DNA of 64,000 nt from contig NZ_JAHESE010000016.1 in NCBI RefSeq assembly GCF_018598175.1, forward strand, positions 1-64,000, in the 5' to 3' direction. The notes under the pieces are model-generated. The model searched no databases and had not been told where the DNA came from. It saw only the letters and a program-made list of their open reading frames with translations. The stretch comes from Dawidia cretensis (GTDB taxonomy: Bacteria; Bacteroidota; Bacteroidia; Cytophagales; Cyclobacteriaceae). Below, in pieces: positions 33,897 through 41,834 of this stretch. The position numbers and the translations under genes were made by a program. Numbering within the stretch: the first letter of the stretch is position 1; each line of letters starts with the position of its first letter.

Positions 33897-34925
33897 TTAT
33901 GGATTATTCTTTTTTGATTCCAGCATCGCGATGATGTCTTTGACTTCGGCCACCGACACTTCGCGTGCCTTGTTACCCCAGCTGGTGCGCTCGTGGTTGA
34001 TGATGGCCGTGATCTCTTCGGGCCCGAGATGGTTGATCGTGCCGATGGCCGGCATCTCACCGTATTCTTCGCGGGCGTTATACCCATGCAGGATAATGTC
34101 GATCAATATTTCCGGATTGTCGTTTTGGACAATGGCGCTTCCCTTCAGCGGCGGGAATGCACCTTTGAGTCCGGTGCCGCTGGCCTGATGGCAGGCCTGG
34201 CAGTTGGCGGCATAGATCGCGGCACCATCCAATGCCGCCTCGGTTGGCGCGATCTCGGTGGATGTATTGGCCGCGGCTTGCGCCGGTGCTTGTGATTTAT
34301 ACAGGAAAGCCGGTGTTGCGGTGCCATCGGGCAGCGGCGCTTGTTGCAGCGCTTGCAAGTAGGCAACCAGTTGCAGGGCTTCGCGTGTGGCCACTACCGT
34401 GCCTTGCTGGCCGCGCAGAAATTCAGTCGGTACGTTTACCACCTTGTCGCCTTCTTCTACATGTTCTTTGATTTCGAACATCCACGCGTAAGCGGGCATG
34501 ACAGATTCTTCTACCACCGCGCGCGGATTGTACAGGTGCAACAAGTGCCAGTCAATACTGGGCAGCCGGGCGCCGATGTTGGTCAGGTCGGGGCCGGTGC
34601 GCTCGGTGCCCATGAGGGTAGCGGTGTTCATCCACCAGTGCATGCGCGTGTTGTGGGCATAGTCGGCGGCCACGTTCGGACGTGGGCCCCAGACGTTGTC
34701 CATGGCGACGTTGCGCACTTGTTGCGAGTGACAGGCCACACAGCCGTTGGCAATAAAGACATGCTTGCCGGCGAGCGCGTCTTCGCTCAATGGCTCGGTG
34801 CCGGGCAGCGGCGCGTTGTTCTCCTGGTTATACAGCGCCGGGAGTATGGCGATGACAAGCGACAAGCCTACAAAGAACAGGAAGGCGGTGGTATATAAGT
34901 ATGTATGATTACGAAAGAGATTCAT
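33897..34925 (-). CDS. Fused CcoO-type and class I cytochrome c subunit
   Basis: A 342-residue protein with an N-terminal anchor (about 10-30). The first haem domain is CcoO/FixO-like: CVACH at 62-66, then RTGPDLTNIGARLPSIDWHLLHLYNPR and VMPAYAWMF, with Met143 the likely ligand. A second domain (about 225-342) has CQACH at 242-246 and a GEMPAIG methionine region, as in class I cytochrome c or CcoP. So one protein seems to carry roles normally split between CcoO and CcoP. Start is ATG 34925, 13 bases after the catalytic subunit gene. Confidence 0.85.
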   Translation of the reverse strand: MNLFRNHTYLYTTAFLFFVGLSLVIAILPALYNQENNAPLPGTEPLSEDALAGKHVFIANGCVACHSQQVRNVAMDNVWGPRPNVAADYAHNTRMHWWMNTATLMGTERTGPDLTNIGARLPSIDWHLLHLYNPRAVVEESVMPAYAWMFEIKEHVEEGDKVVNVPTEFLRGQQGTVVATREALQLVAYLQALQQAPLPDGTATPAFLYKSQAPAQAAANTSTEIAPTEAALDGAAIYAANCQACHQASGTGLKGAFPPLKGSAIVQNDNPEILIDIILHGYNAREEYGEMPAIGTINHLGPEEITAIINHERTSWGNKAREVSVAEVKDIIAMLESKKNNP

Positions 34926-34938
34926 ATCGGTCAGAAGA

Positions 34939-36744
34939 TTAAGCCAGGACTTCGCGTACAGGCGCTGCCGCCCGGTGGGCCACGCGGGCACCCACCACCA
35001 TGCGATAAAAATTATAGGCAAAGAGCAAGTGCGACAGCCACATCAGCGAGCCGCCGATGGCGCGCCACAGCCAGTAAGGAGCCATGAGCACGACACTTTC
35101 GATGAAGGGTTTACCGTCCATCCACATCAGGCCGCGCAGCGTACCGCCGATCATGAGCGGAATGGTATAAAACATCAGCCCCAGGAACGCCAGCCAGAAG
35201 TGAGCGCCCACCAGCCACTGCGGCGGCTCGTGGCCTGTGAGACGCGGCACCAGGGCATAGATGCTGGCCCACAGCAAGAAGGCGATGATGCCATACATGG
35301 TCAAGTGCGAGTGTGCCACGGTGAAATCTGTAAAGTGCCACAGCAAGTTGGTAAACCGGAAGGCCTCGGCTGTTCCCTGAAAGGAGCCGGTGAAGTAAAA
35401 GATGATGCCCGTTACATAGAACGGTAGCGTATAGCTGCTGCCAATCTTGTTCCAGCCGCCTTTTAAGGTCATGAAGAAGTTGGTCGTGCCGGCAATGACT
35501 GGTATCAACATGCCCATGCTTCCCACAATAGCCACCGTTTGCAACCACCAGGGTATGGAGCTGAACACAAAATGGTGCGTGCCGATAAGGGTATAGAAGA
35601 GGATCTGTGCCCAGAAAGCCAGGATGCCGAGACTATAGGAATATATCGGCTTGTTCAGCTGTTGCGGCAGGAAGTAATACACGAGGCCCAGGTTGAAGAG
35701 CATGAACCACATGCCTACCCCCTGGTGCATATAGTACCCTTGCACGATTGTCTCGCCCAGGCCGTTTTGCCACGTAGGCCAATAGGCAATGACGGTGATC
35801 ACCAATACAAAGATGATGGACGAGATGATGTACCAGTTAGAAATATATATTTCGGTGGTGGTACGCCGTGCTACGGTACGCAGGAAGTTGATGAGGGTAA
35901 TGATTAGTCCCACGCCGAAGAGCGCCATCACCGGCCAGACATATTCGCGGTATTCGCCACCGGCGTTGTTGATGCCGCTCATCAGGCAAAGACTGCCGAG
36001 CACGACCGCGGCATTGATGAGAATCAGGGTCTGCCAGCCCTGGCGTAAGCTTGCGATCGTTGTATTACTAACCTTGGGCACGACATAGTATCCCAGACCG
36101 AGCATCGCGAGGGATGACCAACCCCAGAACACGGCGTTGGTATGTACAGGGCGCAGACGCCCGAAGCTCAGCCACGACGTGGTATCCACATCAGGCGATA
36201 CGAATTTGATCCCCAGGTATTCGCCCACGGTGGTCCCTACCACCAGCCAGAACGTAGCCGTGCCCAGATACCACAAAATGAGACGCGTCAGCATCGGGTC
36301 AACAGCCGGCCTTGCCTGTGCTTTTTTCTTTTCGGCTACAAAGGGTATAGCGTGGTTATTGCTGGCCTGTTGAATGACACCGCGGCTGTCGTCCGGGGCG
36401 TAGGTGCCTGCCAGCTCGCGGCCGCTCAGGTGATATGCCGCGGCGGGTTTGTACTGTAAGCGAGTGGCATCGATGGCCTCACCTTCGAGGTATTCAAGCT
36501 GATCGGCTTGCGTGGTGGGTTGCTTTTGCCACTGCAGACGGAGCAACGTTCTGCGTACCTGCAACACCATAAAGATGAATGCAGCCAACAAGGGAATAAG
36601 AATCAGCACCAGCGTAATGAGAATACCGGGCTGCGCTAACAAAGGGGCACTTTGTTCTGCCACAGGCTGTGCGTAGCCTGCCCGTGGCAACGCGGGAGCC
36701 GTGAGCAAGAGAGTGTAGGTAAGAAGCGATCGAGCAGGTTTCAT
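34939..36744 (-). CDS. ccoN: cbb3-type cytochrome c oxidase catalytic subunit (CcoN-like)
   Basis: A 601-residue haem-copper oxidase subunit I. The haem ligands are His201 (RPVHTNAVFWGW), and His478 and His480 (TVAHSHLTMYG). Copper ligands are His340 (GYYMHQGVGMWF), His390 and His391 (IGTHHFVF). Tyr384, six residues before His390, aligns with the cross-linked Tyr251 of Pseudomonas cbb3, so it should reduce O2, unlike NorB. Residues 1-150 are an unusual extension: signal-like segment, one helix (38-62) and a roughly 85-residue hydrophilic linker. No separate CcoP or CcoQ is present. Gene symbol is by family, not by function proven here. Confidence 0.88.
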   Translation of the reverse strand: MKPARSLLTYTLLLTAPALPRAGYAQPVAEQSAPLLAQPGILITLVLILIPLLAAFIFMVLQVRRTLLRLQWQKQPTTQADQLEYLEGEAIDATRLQYKPAAAYHLSGRELAGTYAPDDSRGVIQQASNNHAIPFVAEKKKAQARPAVDPMLTRLILWYLGTATFWLVVGTTVGEYLGIKFVSPDVDTTSWLSFGRLRPVHTNAVFWGWSSLAMLGLGYYVVPKVSNTTIASLRQGWQTLILINAAVVLGSLCLMSGINNAGGEYREYVWPVMALFGVGLIITLINFLRTVARRTTTEIYISNWYIISSIIFVLVITVIAYWPTWQNGLGETIVQGYYMHQGVGMWFMLFNLGLVYYFLPQQLNKPIYSYSLGILAFWAQILFYTLIGTHHFVFSSIPWWLQTVAIVGSMGMLIPVIAGTTNFFMTLKGGWNKIGSSYTLPFYVTGIIFYFTGSFQGTAEAFRFTNLLWHFTDFTVAHSHLTMYGIIAFLLWASIYALVPRLTGHEPPQWLVGAHFWLAFLGLMFYTIPLMIGGTLRGLMWMDGKPFIESVVLMAPYWLWRAIGGSLMWLSHLLFAYNFYRMVVGARVAHRAAAPVREVLA

Positions 36745-36752
36745 AACCGTAT

Positions 36753-36778
36753 ATATTAAGACATTTTTGTCCTTTATT
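36753..36778 (-). promoter_or_regulatory. Candidate Rrf2 operator upstream of the oxidase gene
   Basis: Read on the minus strand, this 26-bp motif begins AATAAAGGA and has ACA...TGTCTT around an AT-rich centre, a near-palindrome (AAGGACA / TGTCTT). The same motif, 20 of 26 positions identical, occurs at 37281-37306. It lies 9 to 34 bases upstream of the ccoN ATG, overlapping the expected core promoter, which fits a repressor site. Confidence 0.55.
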
Positions 36779-36791
36779 AGAGTAAATTTTT

Positions 36792-37226
36792 TTAGACGCG
36801 CTTCAGGTGTAAAACTCCTTTTTCCAGGAGCTCATTGAACTCGCCCACCTGGGTAGTTTCTAAAAGTGATCTGATCTTATTGCGGATGAGCTTAAACTCA
36901 TCGTGTATGGGGCAGGGCTTTTTCTCATTACACTCCGGCAGGCCGAGGCCACAACCATTAAAAAGTTGATCACCGTCGATTGCCAGTACAACTTCGGCCA
37001 GCGTTACTTTCAGGCCCCGGGCGTCCATATAAAAGCCGCCATTGGGACCTTTGACTGATTGCACCAAACCTTGCCGGCTTAGCGCTTGTAATATTTTGGC
37101 CATAAACGCCTCGGGCGAATCAATGCCTTGCGCGATGTCTTTCAACCCGACACGCTCACCCTGCCGCGATTGCTGGGCGATGTAGATCATCGCGCGTATG
37201 CCGTATTCACAAGCCTTTGAGAACAT
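36792..37226 (-). CDS. Rrf2-family transcriptional regulator, NsrR/IscR-like
   Basis: A 144-residue winged-helix regulator. N-terminal MFSKACEYGIRAMIYIAQQS, the GLKDIAQGIDSPEAFMAKILQALSRQGLVQSVKGPNGGF DNA-binding region, and Cys92, Cys99 and Cys105 (CGLGLPECNEKKPC, C-x6-C-x5-C), which can hold a 2Fe-2S or 4Fe-4S cluster as in NsrR. A cluster lost by NO would derepress the oxidase operon that starts 47 bases downstream. Start is ATG 37226. Confidence 0.92.
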   Translation of the reverse strand: MFSKACEYGIRAMIYIAQQSRQGERVGLKDIAQGIDSPEAFMAKILQALSRQGLVQSVKGPNGGFYMDARGLKVTLAEVVLAIDGDQLFNGCGLGLPECNEKKPCPIHDEFKLIRNKIRSLLETTQVGEFNELLEKGVLHLKRV

Positions 37227-37259
37227 GCCGTTTGGTGGTTGGTATGACGTTGAACGGGA

Positions 37260-37267
37260 CAAAGATA
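37260..37267 (-). promoter_or_regulatory. -7 promoter element of the Rrf2 regulator gene
   Basis: On the minus strand this reads TATCTTTG (TAnnTTTG), 33 bases before the regulator ATG. The shared palindromic motif at 37281-37306 lies over its -33 region. Confidence 0.55.
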
Positions 37268-37280
37268 CAACGGGTTGAGG

Positions 37281-37306
37281 AATAAAGGATAATTTTGTCT
37301 TTTTAT
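37281..37306 (+). promoter_or_regulatory. Candidate Rrf2 operator upstream of the regulator gene
   Basis: The plus strand carries AATAAAGGA then TAA...TGTCTT, 20 of 26 identical to the motif before ccoN (36753-36778, read on the opposite strand). It lies in the divergent region between the Rrf2 gene and the DUF2520 gene at 37385, and overlaps the -33 zone of the Rrf2 promoter. This suggests autoregulation. Confidence 0.55.
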
Positions 37307-37384
37307 TTACCCGCCGATGGTTCTGGTAATCGGATGCGGTTTTTCCCGGAAAAAGGGCATTTTTACAATCGAAACGTAACAAGT

Positions 37385-38161
37385 ATGCAGGTATCGATCA
37401 TCGGTTCGGGCAACCTGGCGTGGCATCTGGCGCCGGCCCTGGACAACACGGACTTTGCCGTCCGCGAGGTATATAGCCGGAACCCGGCCCACGCCGCCGC
37501 CCTGGTGGAAAAGCTATACGAGGGCCAGGTGAAGGCGTCGCTGGACTTTTCTACCAGCACATCGCGCATCTTTATCCTGGCGGTGACCGACGATGTTATA
37601 GAAGACGTTGTGCAAGAGATTATCCTGCCGGCCGATGCTATCCTGGTGCATACGTCCGGCAGCAGGCCCTTGAGCGTGTTGGGCTTTGCGGCCACGCCAA
37701 ATATCGGTGTGTTTTATCCCCTGCAGACTTTCTCCAAATCCAAGAAGGTAGATTTTGCCGACATACCGCTCTTTATAGAAAGCGATAACAAGGAGACCGA
37801 AAAGGTATTGCAAAAGATGGCCAGGGCGCTGGGTCGCGATGGGGTGAAGATTACGTCTCATGACCGGAAGGCTTTGCATGTGGCGGCAGTGTTTGCGTCG
37901 AACTTCACCAACCATATGCTGCTGCTGGCGCAGGAGGTTATGAAAGATAATAGTCTCAGCTTTGATTGGCTGAAGCCGCTCATTGCCGAGACTATCAATA
38001 AGAGCTTAAGCATCGGTCCCGAGAATGCGCAGACGGGGCCGGCTAAGCGCGGTGACTTTGAGATCTTAGACAACCATATGATCTTTTTACAGACCGACCC
38101 GTCGTTGGCGGAGGTGTATAAGATCGTGAGTCAGCATATCGTCGATCGGTATCATACTTAG
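37385..38161 (+). CDS. Rossmann-fold DUF2520 protein
   Basis: A 258-residue NAD(P)-binding protein: VSIIGSGNLAWHLAPAL (GxGN/A motif), then a Rossmann domain and a C-terminal DUF2520 helical domain (HDRKALHVAAVFASNFTNHML). Members resemble F420-dependent NADP oxidoreductases or ketopantoate reductases; the substrate is not known. Start is ATG 37385; in-frame residues upstream are not conserved. It is divergent from the Rrf2 gene. Confidence 0.85.
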   Translation: MQVSIIGSGNLAWHLAPALDNTDFAVREVYSRNPAHAAALVEKLYEGQVKASLDFSTSTSRIFILAVTDDVIEDVVQEIILPADAILVHTSGSRPLSVLGFAATPNIGVFYPLQTFSKSKKVDFADIPLFIESDNKETEKVLQKMARALGRDGVKITSHDRKALHVAAVFASNFTNHMLLLAQEVMKDNSLSFDWLKPLIAETINKSLSIGPENAQTGPAKRGDFEILDNHMIFLQTDPSLAEVYKIVSQHIVDRYHT

Positions 38162-38165
38162 TCGG

Positions 38166-39953
38166 CTATAGTTGCTCGGGCAACGTATACTTTCGCCCCT
38201 GGTTTTCGGTCTTGAGCCATTGCATGAGCGGCTCGAAGTAGCGTACCATGGCCGTTGCGTTCATGTCTTCGCCGGTGGCTTCTTTCAGTACGTCGCGCCA
38301 GTTTTTAGAGGCGCCGGAAGCCATGATCTTCTTTAAGAACTCACCGGTCGATTGGTTGCCAAAGTAATTGGTGGCGCGGGCATCCTGGTGCAGGATCTTT
38401 TCGGCAATGTGTTGGTGCAGCTGGAACAAGATGACATACGACAACGCATAGTCATAATATTGTGCGGCATCGTCGTTGATGTGTGTCTTGGTGGCGGCGT
38501 CGCAGTATGTTTCTTCGCGTTCGGAAGGTGGTACAATGCCTTGATATTGTTTTGTCAGCTCCCACCACTTTTTGTTGAACTCGCTTTCGGGTAGGTTGTC
38601 GGCGTACAGCGCCTTTTCAAATTCACTCATGGTGCCAGCGGCAAATGGAATGAAGACGGCAAAGTTGAGTGCCTCTTTTAACAGGATCTGAATGGAGTCG
38701 GTCCTGGTGCCCGGAGCGATCAATCCGCGGCCGATGAGGTAAGGCTTTTGCATGGCGGCCATGCCCATCATGCTGCCGATGGCTTCGTGAAAAGCGCGGT
38801 TAGCACCTTCGCGCAATAGCGGCGGTATTTCGGGAGTAGTATAACTTTGATAATAATAGATGTGGCCCAGCTCGTGGTTGGATGTTTCAAACCACTCGGC
38901 GTTGGTCTCGATGCTCATGAGGCTGCGCAGGTCGTTGTTCAGATCGATGTGCCAGGCAGATGCGTGGTTATTTTTCTTTACCACCGAGTCGGATGGATAG
39001 GGGTATAAGCTGGACTTTTCCCAGAACGACGCCGGTAAGGCATCGAAGCCCAGGCTCTTATAGAATGCTTCGCCTTCCTGGACAATCCACTGCGGTGTTT
39101 TTGTCGCCAGCACGCTGTCGACGTTCAGCCCTTTAACATCGAGCATGGCGCTCCAGTCCTGGCCCCAGCGGTTGGGTAGCCAGTGTGCCGGCAGGTAGTC
39201 GGGTATTTCTGTGGCGCCGTACTTTTTGGCCAGGGTATAGCGGGCGTAGGTATGCAGTTCGCGGAACAGCGGGCGCAGTTCCTGGTTGAGGCGCTTCATG
39301 AGCTCCATCATGTCGGGTGTGGAAAGGCCATAGTCCGATACCTGGTACGAAAAGAAGTCGGGATACTTCAGGGCCTGCACGGTTTCGTTGCGCAGCCGGC
39401 GCAGGTTTACCAGGCCGGGCTTTAATACTTTGCCCACTTCTTTGCTGGCGTTCCAGGCGGCCAGGCGTTTTTGTTCGTTGCTTTCGGTCTTGAGAATGTT
39501 GTCGATGTCGTTGGTCGACACGGATTTACCGTCCAGGGTATACGCAAATCCAAAGAGCTTTTCAGTTTGGGCTACCGAGGCGCGGATTTTTTCTTTCACC
39601 ACGCCGCTTACGGTTTGCGGGTCGCTGCCGGCTTTATACAGTATTATCTCCAGCTGGCGGATTTGCAGGGGGGTGAGCTTGTCTTTCTGCGCCAGGAATT
39701 TCTGCGCCTGCCCGATGTTTTCTACGCTGCCGGTGAAGGAGGCAAGGGCTTCATCGGCTACGCGCGAGTTATAGGCATTGACCGTATCGCCTTCTTTAAT
39801 CTCGATATTGGTTTGCCAGGCTGCCTGGGAGGACGCGGTATACCGTTCCACATAGGTCTTGGTATACTGATCGATGAACTTTTGGACGTCTTGTTGCGGA
39901 TTGGAACAGGCGCCCCATAAAATGATGGCCAGTAGAGGTAAATACCGTCTCAT
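38166..39953 (-). CDS. M2-family peptidyl-dipeptidase lipoprotein (ACE-like)
   Basis: A 595-residue zinc metallopeptidase. A signal with lipobox WGAC (Cys15) makes it an outer or periplasmic lipoprotein. The active site is NHELGHIYYYQS near residue 360 with the distal REGANRAFHEAIG segment supplying the third zinc ligand (Glu). The YCDAATKTHINDDAAQYYDYALSYVILFQLHQHIAEKIL region is typical of the M2/ACE family. Bacterial members cleave C-terminal dipeptides. The start is ATG 39953; residues further upstream are not conserved. Confidence 0.9.
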   Translation of the reverse strand: MRRYLPLLAIILWGACSNPQQDVQKFIDQYTKTYVERYTASSQAAWQTNIEIKEGDTVNAYNSRVADEALASFTGSVENIGQAQKFLAQKDKLTPLQIRQLEIILYKAGSDPQTVSGVVKEKIRASVAQTEKLFGFAYTLDGKSVSTNDIDNILKTESNEQKRLAAWNASKEVGKVLKPGLVNLRRLRNETVQALKYPDFFSYQVSDYGLSTPDMMELMKRLNQELRPLFRELHTYARYTLAKKYGATEIPDYLPAHWLPNRWGQDWSAMLDVKGLNVDSVLATKTPQWIVQEGEAFYKSLGFDALPASFWEKSSLYPYPSDSVVKKNNHASAWHIDLNNDLRSLMSIETNAEWFETSNHELGHIYYYQSYTTPEIPPLLREGANRAFHEAIGSMMGMAAMQKPYLIGRGLIAPGTRTDSIQILLKEALNFAVFIPFAAGTMSEFEKALYADNLPESEFNKKWWELTKQYQGIVPPSEREETYCDAATKTHINDDAAQYYDYALSYVILFQLHQHIAEKILHQDARATNYFGNQSTGEFLKKIMASGASKNWRDVLKEATGEDMNATAMVRYFEPLMQWLKTENQGRKYTLPEQL

Positions 39954-40391
39954 ACACGTAAATAGGTTTGGTAATCGGTGAAGGTATATAAAAAGTAGGC
40001 GCTTGGGCAAGGGGACGTGGGTAGCGGGTTAACAAATGATATCTCTTCGGGGGCTGGGAGGGTTTCATAACGACACGGGACCACGCAATCTTCGCAACCA
40101 TCGTATAGGGTTGTGCATTTTTATTGAAATAGTGCTTTTGATACCAGGAAACGAGCTATATGCCGGTAGAAAGTACGGTCGGTGTGCAACCCGTGTGTGG
40201 TGGGCTGCCTCAGGGTCATCCTCCAGTCGACCGGATAAGCGCCCGCATTATCCCTGAATAACTATAGGTTGTCCATTTTATCTTGATTGCTTTGTTGAGG
40301 TGCAATTTTCCCAAACTGTGAATTTCCACTAAAAAACTTGCATGGCTACCAGCCACCCGAGAAATCTAAAATCTACCCCGCGCCATCCGCC
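39954..40391. other. Intergenic region without a recognised gene
   Basis: About 440 bases between the peptidase gene (minus) and the kinase gene (plus). Short reading frames, for example 40036-40257, have no conserved look. Besides promoter-like T-rich words near 40280 and an Alu-like nothing, I see no repeat, hairpin with T run, tRNA or riboswitch. Confidence 0.5.
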
Positions 40392-40399
40392 TACTTTTG
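40392..40399 (+). promoter_or_regulatory. -7 promoter element of the histidine kinase gene
   Basis: TACTTTTG matches TAnnTTTG, 25 bases before ATG 40425. It supports that ATG rather than an upstream TTG at 40338. Confidence 0.5.
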
Positions 40400-40424
40400 C
40401 CCAGAGGCAAATATTACTGTGGGT

Positions 40425-41705
40425 ATGTCGCTGAAGAAGAGAGTACGGAACATCATCATTGGGGAAGACCGATACATTGAGTCGTGGGGGGAGTACAAAC
40501 AGGTCATGCTGTCGGGGCACTTCGCGTTGATCGGTATCTTGTTATGCCTGGTGTATATGTTGTTCGACTTTTCGTCGGGTAATTACGTATCGATCCCGGT
40601 GTTTGCCACGGCAATTTTTTTCCTCGCACTCTCCGTCTTTATACATCGCCAGGGCGACCATGGGCTGGCAAACTACTTCATGCTGCCCACCATCAATATT
40701 ACGGTATACCTATTTGCCGCCAGCGAATCGCCCAATACCGGGGCGTTTATGTTTTTTATTGTAGTGGCCGTCGCCGCTTTTGCGGTGTTTAACTACAAGG
40801 AGCGCCTGGTGTCGATTTTATTTGCGGTGTTCACCTATATACTTTTTGCGCTGGCGTATTTCATCGATTTCAGCATTATGCCGAAGCGTGACTACACCGA
40901 AGAAATGCTGCTCTTTCATGTGGTGGTGAATTTTACTGTCGCCTTGCCCGCCACGACCATGGGTGTCTACCTGCTGATCAGCCTGAATCATTATAACGCC
41001 ATTCAGTTGGTGCAAAGCAACGAGATGCTGACCAAGACCAACTCCGAGCTGGACCGCTTTGTATACAGCACCTCGCACGACCTGCGTGCGCCGCTCAGCT
41101 CCGTGCTGGGGTTGATCAACATTGCCGACCGCACGGAAAACCTACAGGATGTCAAACGGTACCTGTCCATGATGAAGGAACGGGTCCATTCGCTGGATAA
41201 ATTTATTCGGGATATTACCGATTACTCCCGCAACAACCGCCTGGAGATTGTGCGCGAGAAGATTAACCTGTCGGAGATGGCCCACGAGATCTGGGACAGC
41301 CTGAAGTTCGCGCCCGAGGCGGAGCGCATTAACTTCCACGTGGAGATTCCCCAGGATGCCTTCGTGGAGTCGGACAAGAACCGCTTGCGTGTGATCATGG
41401 GCAACCTGATTTCCAATGCTATACGGTACCACGACCTGGCCAAGGCCGAGCGGTTTATCAGGCTGCAGCACCAGATGAACGGCAAGGTGTTTTACCTGCG
41501 CGTGGAAGATAACGGGCAGGGCATCGCACCGGAGTATCACAGCCGTATTTACGACATGTTCTATCGTGGCAACGAGCAATCCAAAGGCTCGGGCCTCGGC
41601 TTGTATATTGTAAAGGAGGCGCTTGTCAAACTGTCGGGTTCCATACATCTGGAATCGGCACCGGGCAAGGGGTCGATCTTTACCGTAAAGTTGCCGAAGC
41701 GTTAA
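40425..41705 (+). CDS. Membrane sensor histidine kinase
   Basis: A 426-residue kinase with about six N-terminal membrane helices (residues 28-188), a coiled coil, HisKA with His218 in YSTSHDLRAPLSSVLG, and HATPase with NLISNAIRYH, VEDNGQGIAPE and GSGLGLYIVKEAL. The transmembrane sensor is not a named domain I recognise. No response regulator is nearby, so it is an orphan kinase. Start is ATG 40425, just after a -7 element. Confidence 0.88.
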   Translation: MSLKKRVRNIIIGEDRYIESWGEYKQVMLSGHFALIGILLCLVYMLFDFSSGNYVSIPVFATAIFFLALSVFIHRQGDHGLANYFMLPTINITVYLFAASESPNTGAFMFFIVVAVAAFAVFNYKERLVSILFAVFTYILFALAYFIDFSIMPKRDYTEEMLLFHVVVNFTVALPATTMGVYLLISLNHYNAIQLVQSNEMLTKTNSELDRFVYSTSHDLRAPLSSVLGLINIADRTENLQDVKRYLSMMKERVHSLDKFIRDITDYSRNNRLEIVREKINLSEMAHEIWDSLKFAPEAERINFHVEIPQDAFVESDKNRLRVIMGNLISNAIRYHDLAKAERFIRLQHQMNGKVFYLRVEDNGQGIAPEYHSRIYDMFYRGNEQSKGSGLGLYIVKEALVKLSGSIHLESAPGKGSIFTVKLPKR

Positions 41706-41820
41706 CCGCCGCTTACCTTTTTCGGGAAAACCGGCTCCTAACGACCGAAAGGATTCCTTTTTCAGACCGGGCGTTTAACAAATTCCCACAGCCTGTACGC
41801 CGCAGACTGTGGACTAATAT

Positions 41821-41828
41821 TATCTTTG
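41821..41828 (+). promoter_or_regulatory. -7 promoter element of glyS, probably giving a leaderless mRNA
   Basis: TATCTTTG matches TAnnTTTG and ends only six bases before the glyS ATG (41835). Transcription should start within a few bases of the start codon. Confidence 0.55.
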
Positions 41829-41834
41829 CCCGCT

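Noticed and set aside
34939-36744. Calling the oxidase subunit a nitric oxide reductase (NorB)
   Set aside because: It keeps Tyr384 and the HQGVGMWF/THHF pattern of cbb3 oxidases; NorB lacks that Tyr and carries Glu near the copper-site helix.
36753-36778. FNR/Crp-type site upstream of ccoN
   Set aside because: The halves are AAGGACA/TGTCTT, not TTGAT/ATCAA or TGTGA/TCACA.
40036-40257. A 73-codon frame in the gap before the histidine kinase
   Set aside because: Arg/Ser-rich, no start context, no conservation signal; judged noncoding.
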